Shown: positions 45,530 through 56,277, numbered from the stretch's first letter. The stretch is DNA of 64,000 nucleotides from Lonicera japonica (GCA_021464415.1 CM038470.1:31424122-31488121), one strand, 5' to 3'. Made by a program: numbers and translations. The notes: generated by a model from the sequence alone, not told the origin.

Positions 45530-46215
45530 ACAAGATAAACTGTTTAATATATATATATATATTAACGTGTGGGTCTGAGTGATAGGGTATTCCCAGTAGA
45601 AATTGACGTTTAATTAAAGTTCAAGATTTACTAGCTAGTGCACTTGCAATTCATATATATACTAATCTGAAGTCTGTTTCTGGTATGAACGGGTCTGTAC
45701 GGATTGGGTCTTTTTGTGACCTTTTTTTTTTCGTGAAAATAATTAATTGTACTTTTATGACAAAAAAACGTCGTAAAAAGGTCTAGTCCATACGGATCGA
45801 TCCACACTTTAAAATTTCCGTACTATTATGCCTGTATGATATGAAAAGAAAAAATCAAGTATACAAGACAACGAAAATAGAATATATATATATATATACA
45901 TATATGTATTTATTAGACTGATAATTTTTTGTAATTTCTATCCGACCTCATTTTGTCAAATTTGGTTATAAAATAATCTTATTATAAGAAAACATAATAG
46001 ACAATGACACGCTGTTATAAATTTTGAAATTACAATCCTTTAATGAATTTCTAATCCAAGTAGGCACATGTGAAAAGTCATATAATCAAATTTGGTGACA
46101 AAAATAATTCCATTATAAGAGTAAATAATAGACAATGACACAAGTGGCTGTAAATTTTGAAAGTACTATTCATTAATGAATTTCCAATCCAAGTAGACAC
46201 AATGAAAATGTAAAA
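45530..46215 (-). repeat. Duplicated block carrying R1-like repeat, upstream of peptide copy 2
   Basis: Matches 42110-42600 in the same orientation; includes TTTGTCAAATTTGGTTATAAAATAATC-type text (about 45953) and a second tandem part at about 46085-46200. It is interrupted by the reversed MITE copy at 45670-45820. Confidence 0.6.
45670..45820. mobile_element. Small MITE (copy 2, reversed relative to 43040-43201)
   Basis: Begins GTCTGTTTCTGGTATGAACG and ends CACTTTAAAATTTCCG, the reverse-complement counterparts of the ends of the first copy. Confidence 0.6.
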
Positions 46216-46896
46216 CAGAATATGGTGGTTGTTTGTCTCCTCCTGATGTGGAGTATTTTACGTCATTACAATCTTTTGATAATTATCAAGTCAAGTCGCA
46301 CACAAGCAATCTCGGTTATAGCTATCTGAATTTAGCGATTCTAGCTCGCCATCAGTTGTTCTCTTTAAAAATGGCTAGTCCAAGTTGTAATTTAATATCA
46401 TTATTTTTAAATATATACTAATGACCTTCCTATTACACTACTATCAACAATATTTGCACCTCATGTGGTAGTTGTCTTGGGTCCATTCTGATACCATATA
46501 TATGTAACCACCCGAGTTCTCCATAAAAATAGCTAGGCCAAGTTGTAATTTAAGATCATTGTCTCGACATATATACTGATGACCTTCCTATTACACTACT
46601 ATTGACTTATGATATTTTGGGTTGTTACAACTTTTAAAATAAAATAGTAGTAATGAAATTTTGATAATTTTCACGGCAGATATATATTTTTTATAAATAT
46701 CAAAAATTATTTTTATACCTTATTTTAAAAATTCATTTTAGTTACAAGCTTATGCATATGCTTGATCATATCCTATTTGTATCGTCTCGTATTTGATTAC
46801 TTACTGGATTATCTAACTCACTTCGTTATTTACTGTTTTAGGTAAACCACATTTAATATATATTGTCAGATTAGTCTTCCGCCTTCAGTTAATCAT
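46216..46896. other. Intergenic with a short duplication
   Basis: The text (C)AAGTTGTAATTTAA.ATCATT followed by ATATATACT.ATGACCTTCCTATTACACTACTAT occurs at about 46381 and 46534, a duplicated segment with a period of about 150 bp. No gene seen. Confidence 0.5.
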
Positions 46897-47216
46897 GGGT
46901 GGTGATGTTGGCACCCCCAAAATCTCTTGAAAACACTCCCACTTTTTTATACGTTATTCGGTTGCGAATGACCGAATTAAAGCTTGCAAAAATTTGAAAA
47001 AACTTGAAAATGCCTTACTCGGTTGTCGAGAACCGAGTATAAAATTTGAAAAAACTTGAAAATGCCTTATTCGGTTGTCAAGAACCGAATATATAGACTT
47101 ATATTCGGTCCTCAACAACCGAATAATAGACACTTTACTCGGTTGCGAATGACCGAATTAAAGTGGGAGTGTTACCAAATGTTTTTGGGGGTGCCAACAT
47201 CACCACCCTTAATCAT
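46889..47216. mobile_element. 312-bp MITE with 8-bp target duplication and five internal hairpins
   Basis: The element proper is 46897-47208. It begins GGGTGGTGATGTTGGCACCC and ends with the exact complement of that sequence; TIR similarity continues through AACACTCCCAC. The 8-bp direct repeat TTAATCAT flanks it (46889-46896 and 47209-47216). Inside are five 22-bp near-palindromes of the form (A)(T/C)TCGGTT...AACCGA(A/G)T at 46956, 47017, 47069, 47103 and 47137. Two are separated by a repeated spacer TTGAAAAAACTTGAAAATGC. An 8-bp duplication suggests hAT-type mobilisation. Non-coding. Confidence 0.88.
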
Positions 47217-47892
47217 AGCGGAGATCGAGGAGATTTAGAGTTGAAAGGAAAATATTTAGTTAAATATTTGTTCCTTGTTTTTGGACCAGATTATGGTCTA
47301 ATGGAATTGTTTAGATTTTTGGATGTTAATAACTATTCTAAGGATTATTATTTAGTGTATTTGGATATTATATTTTTAGGAAATTGCTAGCTAGTTTTGG
47401 TTAGTAATCGGATGTTTGCTTTCACGATTTCGAATTCGGGCTTGCATGGGCGGGTCCGAATTTGGGAGCGTGACAGGATCACGTGTCATTGTCTGTTATT
47501 TACTCTTATAATGAAATTATTCTTCAATGAAAGTACTATTTTTTAATGAATTTTCAATCCTAAGTCCACACAATAAAAATGTAAAACAAAATACGGTGGT
47601 TTTTTCTGTTGATTGCAAACATGAATGATAAAATAAATAAAAATATGAAGGTCAAGACAGCAACAAGATGTCACTAAGACGGGTCCTAATCGTTTTTACA
47701 AATTTATTGAAAATAATCAATTAATCAATTCAGTGTGTTTGTTTTAATTAACATTAATTTATAATGTCAATTAATGACTAATTAAAACAAAATTAAACGT
47801 CTCTTACTTCAAATATAAGGTATCTTAGACCATGAAGAAATCCACCAAAACATCTCAAAAATTCACTCCACATTCGTGAGTTTATGCTAGCT
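47217..47892. other. Intergenic, upstream of peptide copy 3
   Basis: It contains an R1-like partial repeat (about 47480-47600). The last 150 bp before the ATG at 47893 resemble the upstream region of peptide copy 2 and probably hold the promoter. Confidence 0.4.
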
Positions 47893-48135
47893 ATGGATGC
47901 TGTTAAATTTTTTAAGTTTTGCTTTTGCGCAATTATTATCTTTAAAATGTTTGCAGTTATATCAGCAAGATCACCGGGCATAGATTGGGATCTTTGTTGT
48001 GGGATTAGTCCTGAATGTTGTTACAGGATCCCTCCCCCACCAGCTGACCCTAGTCCTCCCCCACCCCACCACCATAAAAAGCATCATCATAAGCATCACC
48101 ATGAGCATCATGGACCTCCTGATCACCATGAATAA
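47893..48135 (+). CDS. Small secreted CC-x5-CC, His-rich peptide (copy 3)
   Basis: An 80-aa ORF starting MDAVKFFKFCFC. The ATG at 47893 is chosen by alignment with copy 1 (ATGGATG context); an in-frame ATG lies three codons upstream. Signal peptide to about ISA, core RSPGIDWDLCCGISPECC, a shorter proline stretch, then 13 histidines interrupted by K, E and GPPD. It differs from copies 1 and 2 mostly in the tail, as expected if the core is under constraint and the tail evolves by repeat slippage. Function unknown. Confidence 0.8.
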   Translation: MDAVKFFKFCFCAIIIFKMFAVISARSPGIDWDLCCGISPECCYRIPPPPADPSPPPPHHHKKHHHKHHHEHHGPPDHHE

Positions 48136-48660
48136 GTATATATATATATATATGTACGTATTTAATTGATAAATAAGAATTCTGTTATAAATAACTTTTC
48201 TAACAATCAGACGAGCTTGGAATAATAAAGGGTTTATATTGTGATACAGTATAATGGCCTATGTGTTTGTATTTTAATTCAAAGAAATAATAAATAAAGT
48301 TGTTACTTGTTGGTCTTGTTTAGAAGTTTAACATGAATAACGTGGTTAACGTACGTAAGTTGTTTATCTGGAGTTAAAGGTTTGAGCAATCACACACGCG
48401 ATTGACTAATTTCATTTTGTCACTTTTTTTTCTTCATATTGTATTATTATATATAACATTATTTGTACCTCAGTACCTAACCGATAGTACAAATTAATTT
48501 GGGTTTGAAGCAACAATTAAGATGGGGTTGATGTTAGCCCATAACACTGGTCAAACATTCAATACTATTCTTCAAGTACAAAATAGTAGCAACCAAATAA
48601 AGAACATTGACATTTCATTTTCTATAACAATCAAAACTTTCATAATTCAGTTTTCTACTA
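48136..48660. other. Intergenic between peptide copy 3 and PAE2
   Basis: An AT microsatellite directly after the stop codon; no gene seen. Confidence 0.35.
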
Positions 48661-48801
48661 TATGTACAGAGATAAATAACATTTTTGGCACCAAATGTTG
48701 CTGATCCCATGGCCCCTCTCACAGCTTCAAATATTATGACTAAAATTACATTTCTAGAGAGAGATCAAGAACAAGACTTGCCAGACTGTATAGCATGTAC
48801 A

Positions 48802-48947
48802 CTTAATCCGCGCGAGAGCCTAATCTTAAGAATAATTATACATAATCAATGTAAATGTTAAGCAAGCGTTACCCAATTTACAAAGTTAGAAACTTATCTA
48901 ACCACCCCATGTATAATTATTCTTTGGATTAGGCTCATCTGGATTAG
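48802..48947. repeat. Inverted repeat around the ancestral PAE2 stop codon
   Basis: Plus-strand arm 48802-48845 and arm 48907-48947 are reverse complements over about 40 nt, with core GAGCCTAATC..AAGAATAATTATACAT. The ancestral stop codon (48898-48900) lies in the loop. This is the same arrangement as at 29433-29560. Confidence 0.85.
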
Positions 48948-49003
48948 TTATACATTGTCGCGGCAAGTCGTGTTTGTGATCTATCCACTGAACTGTGTTT
49001 CGG

Positions 49004-51511
49004 TCATCCAACTGCCTCTCCGATTGCCTATTAAAACAGAATTTCAAAACCGAAAAAATATTACAATTCCATTAACATAAGAGAGGGGAAAAAGTTTATG
49101 TAGTGGTCTTTCTACCTTGTTATGCAACTTGGAATCACGGTCCCCTATCCATTTCTGTTGAAATTCGGATTGGCAGTGGGTAAGGCAAGCGTTGATAAAC
49201 ATTCCTCTAGACGAGGAATTACGCAGTCCGGTTGATATTGCATTCAAGAATTGTAACCGGAAATCTGAAAATAAAACCACAAAAGTTAACAGAAATAAAG
49301 TTTTTTTTCTTTTTTCCAACACTCACTTCTAAAGTTCCAATGAAGCTTACTGCATTATTAACCTTTCAATATTTGATTTGTTGAGGGCTAAAGAAAAACC
49401 ATCCAAACTGTGCTATTCTAGATTGGTAACGTCAGTTTTATCAGTCCAATTTGTTTTCTGGGCGCTCACCCTAGGTCTAGAATTAAGGGTGTCAAAGAGA
49501 GTTTGTAGCATTATTAACCTTTCAATATTTTGATTTGTTGAGGCGAGCACTTGCTTATTTGGTACTGGCATTTGAACCAGGGGCCATTAGGACGATTCTT
49601 TGTTGTTGCCAAAATGTTAGATATCTGAATAAACATGAAATGATATAATGAGATAAAACAGAAGCAAATCAACAATATCATTAAATTTGAGGGTAACAAA
49701 AAGACGTGTTTATGTGGAATTGAATATCATCACATCTTAACACAAATTATACACAAAACAAGTGCAATTTGAAATAATCATTTTATCAAACTGCCTTAAT
49801 TAATGTATCTGTGAATTAACAAAGAAAGTAATAAGATTTGAAATAGCTGACCTGGTACATATCATAAAACGAATTTATGATAAAAAGTGGTGTCCGAATT
49901 TGTGGAGCTACAAATTGCGGATAGAAACACTGCCATAATATTGAGAGATGTCGTTAGCATTCAAACTGATATAGCAAAGGGTAAATGGGATCATTCTACT
50001 AAATATATATATATATTCTTACCAAACTGTGATTCATCTTTGAAGTGCAGGACCGAGGCAAATTCTTAGATGAACCCTGCAGCCGAGAGACAGAATGTTT
50101 TATTAGAAGAGCAAAATAGAAAATATTAATAAGTAAATTGATCAGGAAGAAGGAAGGAGAGAGTACATGTGTTTTAACCACTTTATCAAAATATGTTTCT
50201 TGGAAGTGATATCCTCCAGAAACATCTTTCCTGTTTGAGCAAAAGAGTAGCTTTTAGTCACATTCAAGAAAACAAAATTTTGCAAAAAAATAGATAAATT
50301 AGTATTATGGACATTGGGTAACAGGTCCAATAAAGATCTTACACGTGGACGAAATAGCCCGCATCTGAAACGCATTTCACTTTGATGCTGGTGGGTAGCA
50401 GATCTCGGAATTTATCGCAATGTAATATTGCAGCCAACCCACCAGCTGAAGATCCAGACAGAAGGGCCTATAATAACAAGCTTTTGTTAGTGATCATTAT
50501 AAACAAAATGTGTAGTTGTATATGAGAGAGAGAGAGAGAGCATACATTGGATCCACACTTCATTCCCTTCGCCAGAAGGTCCTGGACGATGGCATCAAAA
50601 ATCCGTGCACCTCTAAAGTAAACATTATACTTCTGCAAATTGAAAATTTTCACTAAGAGCTCTACCATGAATGAAAAATAGTCATATGAATTCAGAAGAT
50701 TTGTTTTATTTATGTTTCTGGTCAAAATAAATGTCTTACAGGGTGCACTTTCTCCACGTCTCCGGTAAATGATGCCCCATCGCAGTACCGGACGAAGACC
50801 CTATTCCAGTTGTAGAAATCTGTAAACTCAATGAAATCTCAGTTTATTAATTAGAAAACAAAGACTGCAAGAACATGGAAATCCAGTAAAAAACTAAGTT
50901 TATTAATTAGAAATTGATCAATTAAATGCTATGTCCTACTTGTATTATTAACTTTCTTGTTGCTCAAAATCCCCGTGAAGGGTCTTTTCTGCATAAGTTT
51001 GGAGGAACCCAAGCCACTCTGGAAACGCGTACGGTTATGGCAAGACTCGGGTGATGTGCACCATCCTCCTCCCTGAAATCCGAATGAACATCATTTTCAA
51101 AAGTTACATTATTTGCAAAGGTATATATTCAAATTCATAAGATACAAATTTTGAAGGTAACTATTAATTAAGTCTTAAATACTACAAATCAATAGGCCAA
51201 GATAGATGGACCGACCTCCAGGTGAACCAACCAGTTGTTGGCTCCTTCGCCGACACCCTTATCAAACTGGTAAGCGGGAGCACTTCCATCCAAACAAACT
51301 GCGCGCAGCATTTGAGATTGCAAACACATTAAGGAAATGAACATTTGCGTCGCTTAAATTCTAACCCGAAAGCATAAATTCAAAGGCAGGCCTTGTTTTT
51401 ACCTGCTCCTTTCGCCTTTGCACTCTCAAGATAGGTCATGTCGACAGCCAGCGCTTGCGATTCCAGCAAGATCATGAAACAAACAAGCACGTATAGTTTC
51501 GTATTCTCCAT
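49004..51511 (-). CDS. Pectin acetylesterase, CE13 family (PAE2), C-terminally truncated
   Basis: Exons on the minus strand: 51511-51403, 51298-51216, 51072-50940, 50819-50740, 50632-50546, 50467-50343, 50230-50167, 50076-50023, 49929-49852, 49624-49519, 49264-49116, 49027-49004. Exons 1-11 have exactly the lengths of those in PAE1. The signal peptide is [20 protein letters not shown]. The presumed triad Ser171, Asp268 (FYDMYQ) and His336 (LTHC) is kept, but the cysteine before the nucleophile is serine (GSSAGG). In the last exon 11 bp present in PAE1 are missing, so translation stops at 49004-49006 after AIGEAVG (363 aa). The conserved DW.YDR end is lost; the ancestral stop is at 48898. It may be a recent pseudogene or a working shorter enzyme. 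Confidence 0.88.
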
Positions 51512-51512
51512 T

Positions 51513-51880
51513 CTGGAAAATTGTATGTATAAACAACATATGATTAATTAGCATATGTTAAGGTAAAAGGGAAAAGAAACATATATACAACTGACAGTCG
51601 TCAAAAAAATATGAATGATATATATAATGTTACAAATTGCATAACATAAAACAATGAACTGATTAAGTACGTACAATAATTTATTTAGTTAAAGCGTTCA
51701 ATGTTTAGCGATGAACAAGCTTACATGTGAATTTTGATGTTGAAGAAGAGTGTCTTGAGTGTATGAATTGAAGGAATTGAAAGTTGAGAGTGAGAGAGAG
51801 GAGAAGAGAAAGAGAAAGAACTTAGAACTGAAATGGAAATGGAGGTGAGTAGAATTGAAGAGAAGTGAAAGTTATATATA
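51513..51880 (-). promoter_or_regulatory. PAE2 5'UTR exon, leader intron and TATA box
   Basis: The acceptor CCAG lies just before the ATG (51514-51513). The leader donor CACAT|GTAAGC is at 51725/51724. The leader is CT-rich on the minus strand, with (AG)n on the plus strand at about 51780-51830. TATATATAAC lies at about 51880-51871. The layout matches PAE1. Confidence 0.6.
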
Positions 51881-53240
51881 GTATTTGGAAAATGTTAAAA
51901 TAAAAATGAAAATGAAAATAGTGGACCCACTAAATAACTAACGATCCATTAGTCTATTTGCAAGAAAAATGTAGATTACGTCCCGACCTATAGAGTTGGT
52001 CGAGTGATTTATTTACCACTAAATTTATGTGAAAAATTGATTCATTTAGTAAGAAGTTTTGTGCTTGAATCTCTGAAGTATAAATTACTTTGGGCTAGCG
52101 ATAGACTTAGTTATACTACAAATTTATACAAAAGAAAAAATAAATGTAATGGAAATTATTTTTCACGCAAGTGAAATGTTTAATATAGGTATCTAGATAA
52201 AAACTTTACTCTTTCTAATAGGTGGATGGTTTACATAAAAAATGTAAACTCTCCAGTAATTGGTTTCATCAATTCTAATGCCAACTAAGAAGCACTTTAG
52301 CTAGAGCTAGACCTGAGATAAGTCGCAACAGGCTTTTACTTCAGGCCTCAAAATTTTTAGGGTCTCATAATTTTTTAAAGTTTAAAGTTGAGGAAGTTCA
52401 TTGATCAAAAAATCTTACTCCATATGTTATCATTGATCAAAAAATAAGCAGTGATTATTTATGTAAATTAATTTAATTTAATTTATTTTTTTTTGAATTT
52501 GGATGCTTAGAAAAAAAATACTTAAAAATATGAAGACGGAGGGACTCATTGATAAATTTCGCTTCAAGTCCCCGAATTCTCAGGTCCAACCCTGACTTTA
52601 GCATTTTATTTATATGAAAACTAATTATATTTAAAATAATTTTCATTGCATTAAAATTTCAACGAACCAAACACAATTTATACTAGTGGTTAAGAACTTG
52701 TTTAAAGGTTCTACAAAATAAAGTAGAAACATATCACATCTCTTGTTCCGTTCTGTCCTGACCAATGTTGTACCGAATGTAGGAGAAGTTAAAATATTTT
52801 GTCAATTAATACAAACTATGACCAAGTTATTTTTGTATGCGCCGAGGACCAAACATGAGATATAAGAAATTTCATGTCCTCTATTTCATCTTGAATATTC
52901 ATGGATCCTCGGCCTCATTTCTAAGGAGTAATGATATATTTGTAAAAAATGTGCACAAAAATAAAGTGTCATTTCATTGTTGGAAGAAAACTGACAATTT
53001 CATCTAATTAAACGTCCCAATACACCATATATATATATATATATATATATAGTTTAATTATTTTCTCTAATTAAATTGATATTTAGCGGAAATTTTTGTG
53101 TTCGAATTCCTCCGGATGCAGTTGCTAAAAAAAATAAAAAAATTCCGAATACACCATTATATATGTAGCTTAATTTTTTTTGCTGGTTTGGACTAAACAT
53201 CCGCACATGCCACAATTAGTTTTCCTATCTGGATGAAGGT
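51881..53240. other. PAE2 upstream block, shared with 60.7-61.3 and 62.6-63.1 kb
   Basis: Blocks such as AATTTCAACGA(A/G)CCAAACACAA (52668), CCAAACATGAGATA.AA..AAATT.C.TGTCCTCT (about 52850) and TTTTGCTGGTTT.GACT...GCCACAATTA (53178) recur in the same order at 62660, 62790 and 62983, and partly at 60720, 60895 and 61138. A tRNA-like A/B box pair at about 51990-52075 hints at a SINE relic. No coding gene. Confidence 0.6.
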
Positions 53241-53429
53241 AAAACAAAATGTCCCTAACAAATAGTAAAAAAGTGTTACTAAAAAATTATTTTAAAGTAT
53301 AAGATAACTCATTTATAATACTAATAATTGTAGTAAAAAATAAAATGTTCAAAATTTAATATTGTAAGTTGCGGAGTAAATTAATATTGAGGAGATTGTT
53401 TATAACTTAATTTGACTGCGAACATGAAC

Positions 53430-53515
53430 GTAGGAATTTGGCAGCTTTTTTTGGGTTGAGGAAATTTAGAGGGATGGGGTAAAATTTTAATTTCTTTCAT
53501 GGGAAATTGTAGTTG
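53430..53515 (-). repeat. R1 dispersed repeat copy (partial)
   Basis: Minus orientation of the R1 core: TTTGGCAGCTTTTTTTGGGT, GAGGAAATTTAGAGGGATGG and TTTCATGGGAAATTGTAG. Confidence 0.65.
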
Positions 53516-54071
53516 TGAAAGTGATATTTATCTTATTATGGTAAATTAAAAGATGCATTTGATTTATGATGACTACAAGCCCGTATGTACAATTATCATT
53601 CCTGTTGGCCAGTACGTGCAATATACCGGCATTTTCATTCAATTCATCTGCTTAATTATTAAACAGAGTTTACGTGGTTGTTGGGCTTAACAATGAGTAA
53701 CAATTTATTTTTTATTACTGTAATAGAATTTGGATGTTTAATTTAAAATTAATTGTTAATAAGTGGAATAACTTCTTTATTTCTTTTATGAAGATCAAAT
53801 TTTCCGATGTGAAGTTGTAACGTCAACAATGGTATGTATGGCTTTGTAGACATCATAAATCGATACATCTTTAACTTTTTATAAGATAATATCACTTTCA
53901 GCTTCATAGAGTTGACTTCCCTCCATCACCTATTTTTCCTAATAGGCTAATATTCTTTATTTCGAAAGTTAAATAGTTGAATTTTTTCATGAAATTTGGT
54001 GGAGATAATCTTTATAATTAATACATTATTTTCACAAAATTTTAACAAAAAACTCAAATCAGAAGTGGGTG

Positions 54072-54104
<33 letters not shown>

Positions 54105-54261
54105 TCATTATCATCCTTTAAAATATTATATAATTATTTCACTAACTTTTAAATTGAATATTTTGATAAAATTTTTATAAAGATGATCTATTATCATAAC
54201 CAAATTTAAAAAATTATGAGAAAGAGGTAACGAAGAGGAGTAACGTACTCCCACTTTCACA
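53516..54261. other. Intergenic
   Basis: AT-rich, with an AT microsatellite at about 54080-54105. No gene seen. Confidence 0.35.
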
Positions 54262-54512
54262 ATAACAATTTTCCATGAAAGAAATTAAATTACCCCCATT
54301 TCTCTGAACTTCCTCAACCAAAAAAAGCTGTCAATCGCTTTAAGTAATAAACAAGCTTCCATACTTAGGTCTACTTTTTCCTTGTCTCTATTTGGATTGG
54401 AAATTAATTAAAGAATTGATAGTACTTTCAAAAATTACAGCCACACATATCATTGTCTATTATTTTATCAAATTGTATCACCAAATTTGACAAAACTAGA
54501 TAAGAGAGGAAG
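54262..54512 (+). repeat. R1 dispersed repeat copy (near full)
   Basis: Runs from AACAATTTTCCATGAAAGAA through AAAAAAGCTGTCAA, TTGGATTGGAAATTAATT and ACAGCCACACATATCATTGT to AAATTTGACAAAACTAGATA. It links the R1 core to the block seen at 42.3 and 45.95 kb, showing these are parts of one unit of about 250-300 bp. Confidence 0.7.
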
Positions 54513-55029
54513 TTCAACAATCAATTAATTTTTTTTTTCACCCTGCAATAAAATGATGATGATTATAAAATTGTCCTTTATATTATATATATATATATAT
54601 ATATTCGTCAATTTTTTTTAGTCAAAAAAACAAGAAATATATATAGATCTTATTTGGTAGATTTGGTCAATGTTCTGTAACAATATAAATCACATTGAAC
54701 TAAAAGTTAATATAGTTTAAAATTTGAAAAATATATTATAAAAAAAAATGACTTGTCATTTTTACAATATCTGCCATACTTCTATATACAATTAACGTCT
54801 CTATCTATTTCCACTACATTACTATTATAGTTATTATATATATTCTTACTGCATCACTTTAATAATTATTCTCCTTCACTTTAATCTTTATAAAAATGCA
54901 ATACGATTTTCAAAGAAAAATAATTTATATCAAAATAATATAACCTATCCTTAAAATATGATGAAATTAAATTACAATATTCAATGCTATATTTATCTTG
55001 TGTTATCATACATTCTCTCTTAACAATTT
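54513..55029. other. Intergenic with a diverged copy of the 55.7-kb ORF 3' end
   Basis: Positions 54890-54960 (AAATGCAATACGATTTTCAA, then AATAATATAACCTATCCTTA) match 55695-55770 at the end of the small ORF, so the ORF and the following R1 copy were duplicated together. Confidence 0.55.
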
Positions 55030-55235
55030 CCCATGACAAAACAACCCCAATCCCCATGCATCCTCCTAAATTTCCTCGACCAAAAAAGCTGCCAAATTAA
55101 ATATATACATTTATGTTTTGCAGTCACATTAATACGCAACAACGCTAACAATCAACCTCCTTTATTTCAATGTTTCGCTTTTCTCTTGTGTCAACTTAGA
55201 TGGCAAATTCAATAACATGTATCATGCATTTTTTT
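55030..55235 (+). repeat. R1 dispersed repeat copy
   Basis: CCCCATGCATCCTCCTAAAT, CCAAAAAAGCTGCCAAATTA, TTATGTTTTGCAGTCACATT, CTTGTGTCAACTTAGATGGC and AAATTCAATAACAT, in the family order. Confidence 0.7.
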
Positions 55236-55531
55236 TTTGTTACAACATCTATATGTATTAATTTTGAAAAATGTATGCAAACTAAAACATTGCGCCAAAA
55301 GTTACGGTTGTCAAAAAAGAAGAAAGTAATGAATGGCAGAGATTGATTTAAAGTTATTTTTATATAAATTGTATTTTTGAACTTTTTTTTTAGAATGAAT
55401 AACATTATTTCTTATTATATCAGAAATTATTTTACTACTAGCTTAATTTGAGAAAAAGAGATCGTAAACAAATTGCAATATATTTAGGGTAGTTATGTTC
55501 GAAAAGGGTTTAATTTTAAGTACGTTTTATC

Positions 55532-55747
55532 ATGATCCGATTCTTGAGAACTATAATTTCTTTTTTATTTATTCTTGTTATCTTAATCTCTCTAAAATCA
55601 AATATTGAATGTATCTGTATATTGCATGAAAAGGGAGAATGCGCAAAATATTGTCCACCCCCTTCATGGCTATTCTGCTTCATCTCATTAATTACAAAAA
55701 CGCAATATAATTGTCAAAGAAAAGTAGCTTGTGACAAAATAATATAA
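55532..55747 (+). CDS. Small ORF with signal peptide and cysteines, unknown
   Basis: A 71-aa ORF. Residues 1-25 are strongly hydrophobic (FLRTIISFLFILVILISL), as in a secreted peptide. They are followed by IECICILHEKGECAKYCPPP, which has the look of a small cysteine-rich peptide. A decayed copy of its 3' end lies at 54.9 kb. No homologous intact copy is in the window, and I do not recognise the family. It could be one exon of a longer gene or a chance ORF. Confidence 0.35.
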   Translation: MIRFLRTIISFLFILVILISLKSNIECICILHEKGECAKYCPPPSWLFCFISLITKTQYNCQRKVACDKII

Positions 55748-55834
55748 CTTATCCTTAATATATGATGATGTACAAATTACAATAATTCAAATGCTGTCAT
55801 TTTATTTTATCTTATGTTATGAATCTCACTGTTT

Positions 55835-56063
55835 CAATTTCCCATGAGAAAATGACCTCATCCCCATGCATCCTCCCCCAGGAAAAGCTGCCATGCATTT
55901 TTCATACATTTACGTTTTGCAGTAACATTACGTAACAAAGCCAGATATCGAGCCCCCCTTTTATTTGATATTTTACTTTTTCCTTGTGTCGACTTAAAGT
56001 GCAAATTCATCAAGAAATACTGCTTTCACAAATTATACCCACATGTATATATACGTCACTACT
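55835..56063 (+). repeat. R1 dispersed repeat copy, cut by a SINE
   Basis: Contains TTTCCCATGAGAAAATGACC, GGAAAAGCTGCCATGCATTT, TTACGTTTTGCAGTAACATT and TTCCTTGTGTCGACTTAAAG. The SINE at 56064 inserted at its right end. Confidence 0.7.
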
Positions 56064-56261
56064 TTTTTTTGGTTCGGGGGCATTGCCCCACGGGGTGTCC
56101 GGGCCAGCTTTCGCGCACCTCGACTAATCCCCGCTCACGCGTAGTACCATTTGCGCTGGCCACAAATTGATTTGCTGCTGCCGGGAATCGACCTGGGGAG
56201 CTCCCAGTCGACCCTAAAGCTTGAACCTGGGGTAGTTAGCCACCAGGCCACAGCTTGTGGT
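56064..56261 (-). mobile_element. tRNA-derived SINE with perfect 16-bp target duplication
   Basis: Flanked by TATATACGTCACTACT at 56048-56063 and 56262-56277, an exact 16-bp repeat. On the minus strand it starts CCACAAGCTGTGGCCTGGTG (A-box-like TGGCCTGGTGG), has a B-box-like GGTCGATTCCCGG near 56180, a GC-rich body and a short A tail. The perfect duplication points to a recent insertion by LINE-type machinery. Confidence 0.85.
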
Positions 56262-56277
56262 TATATACGTCACTACT

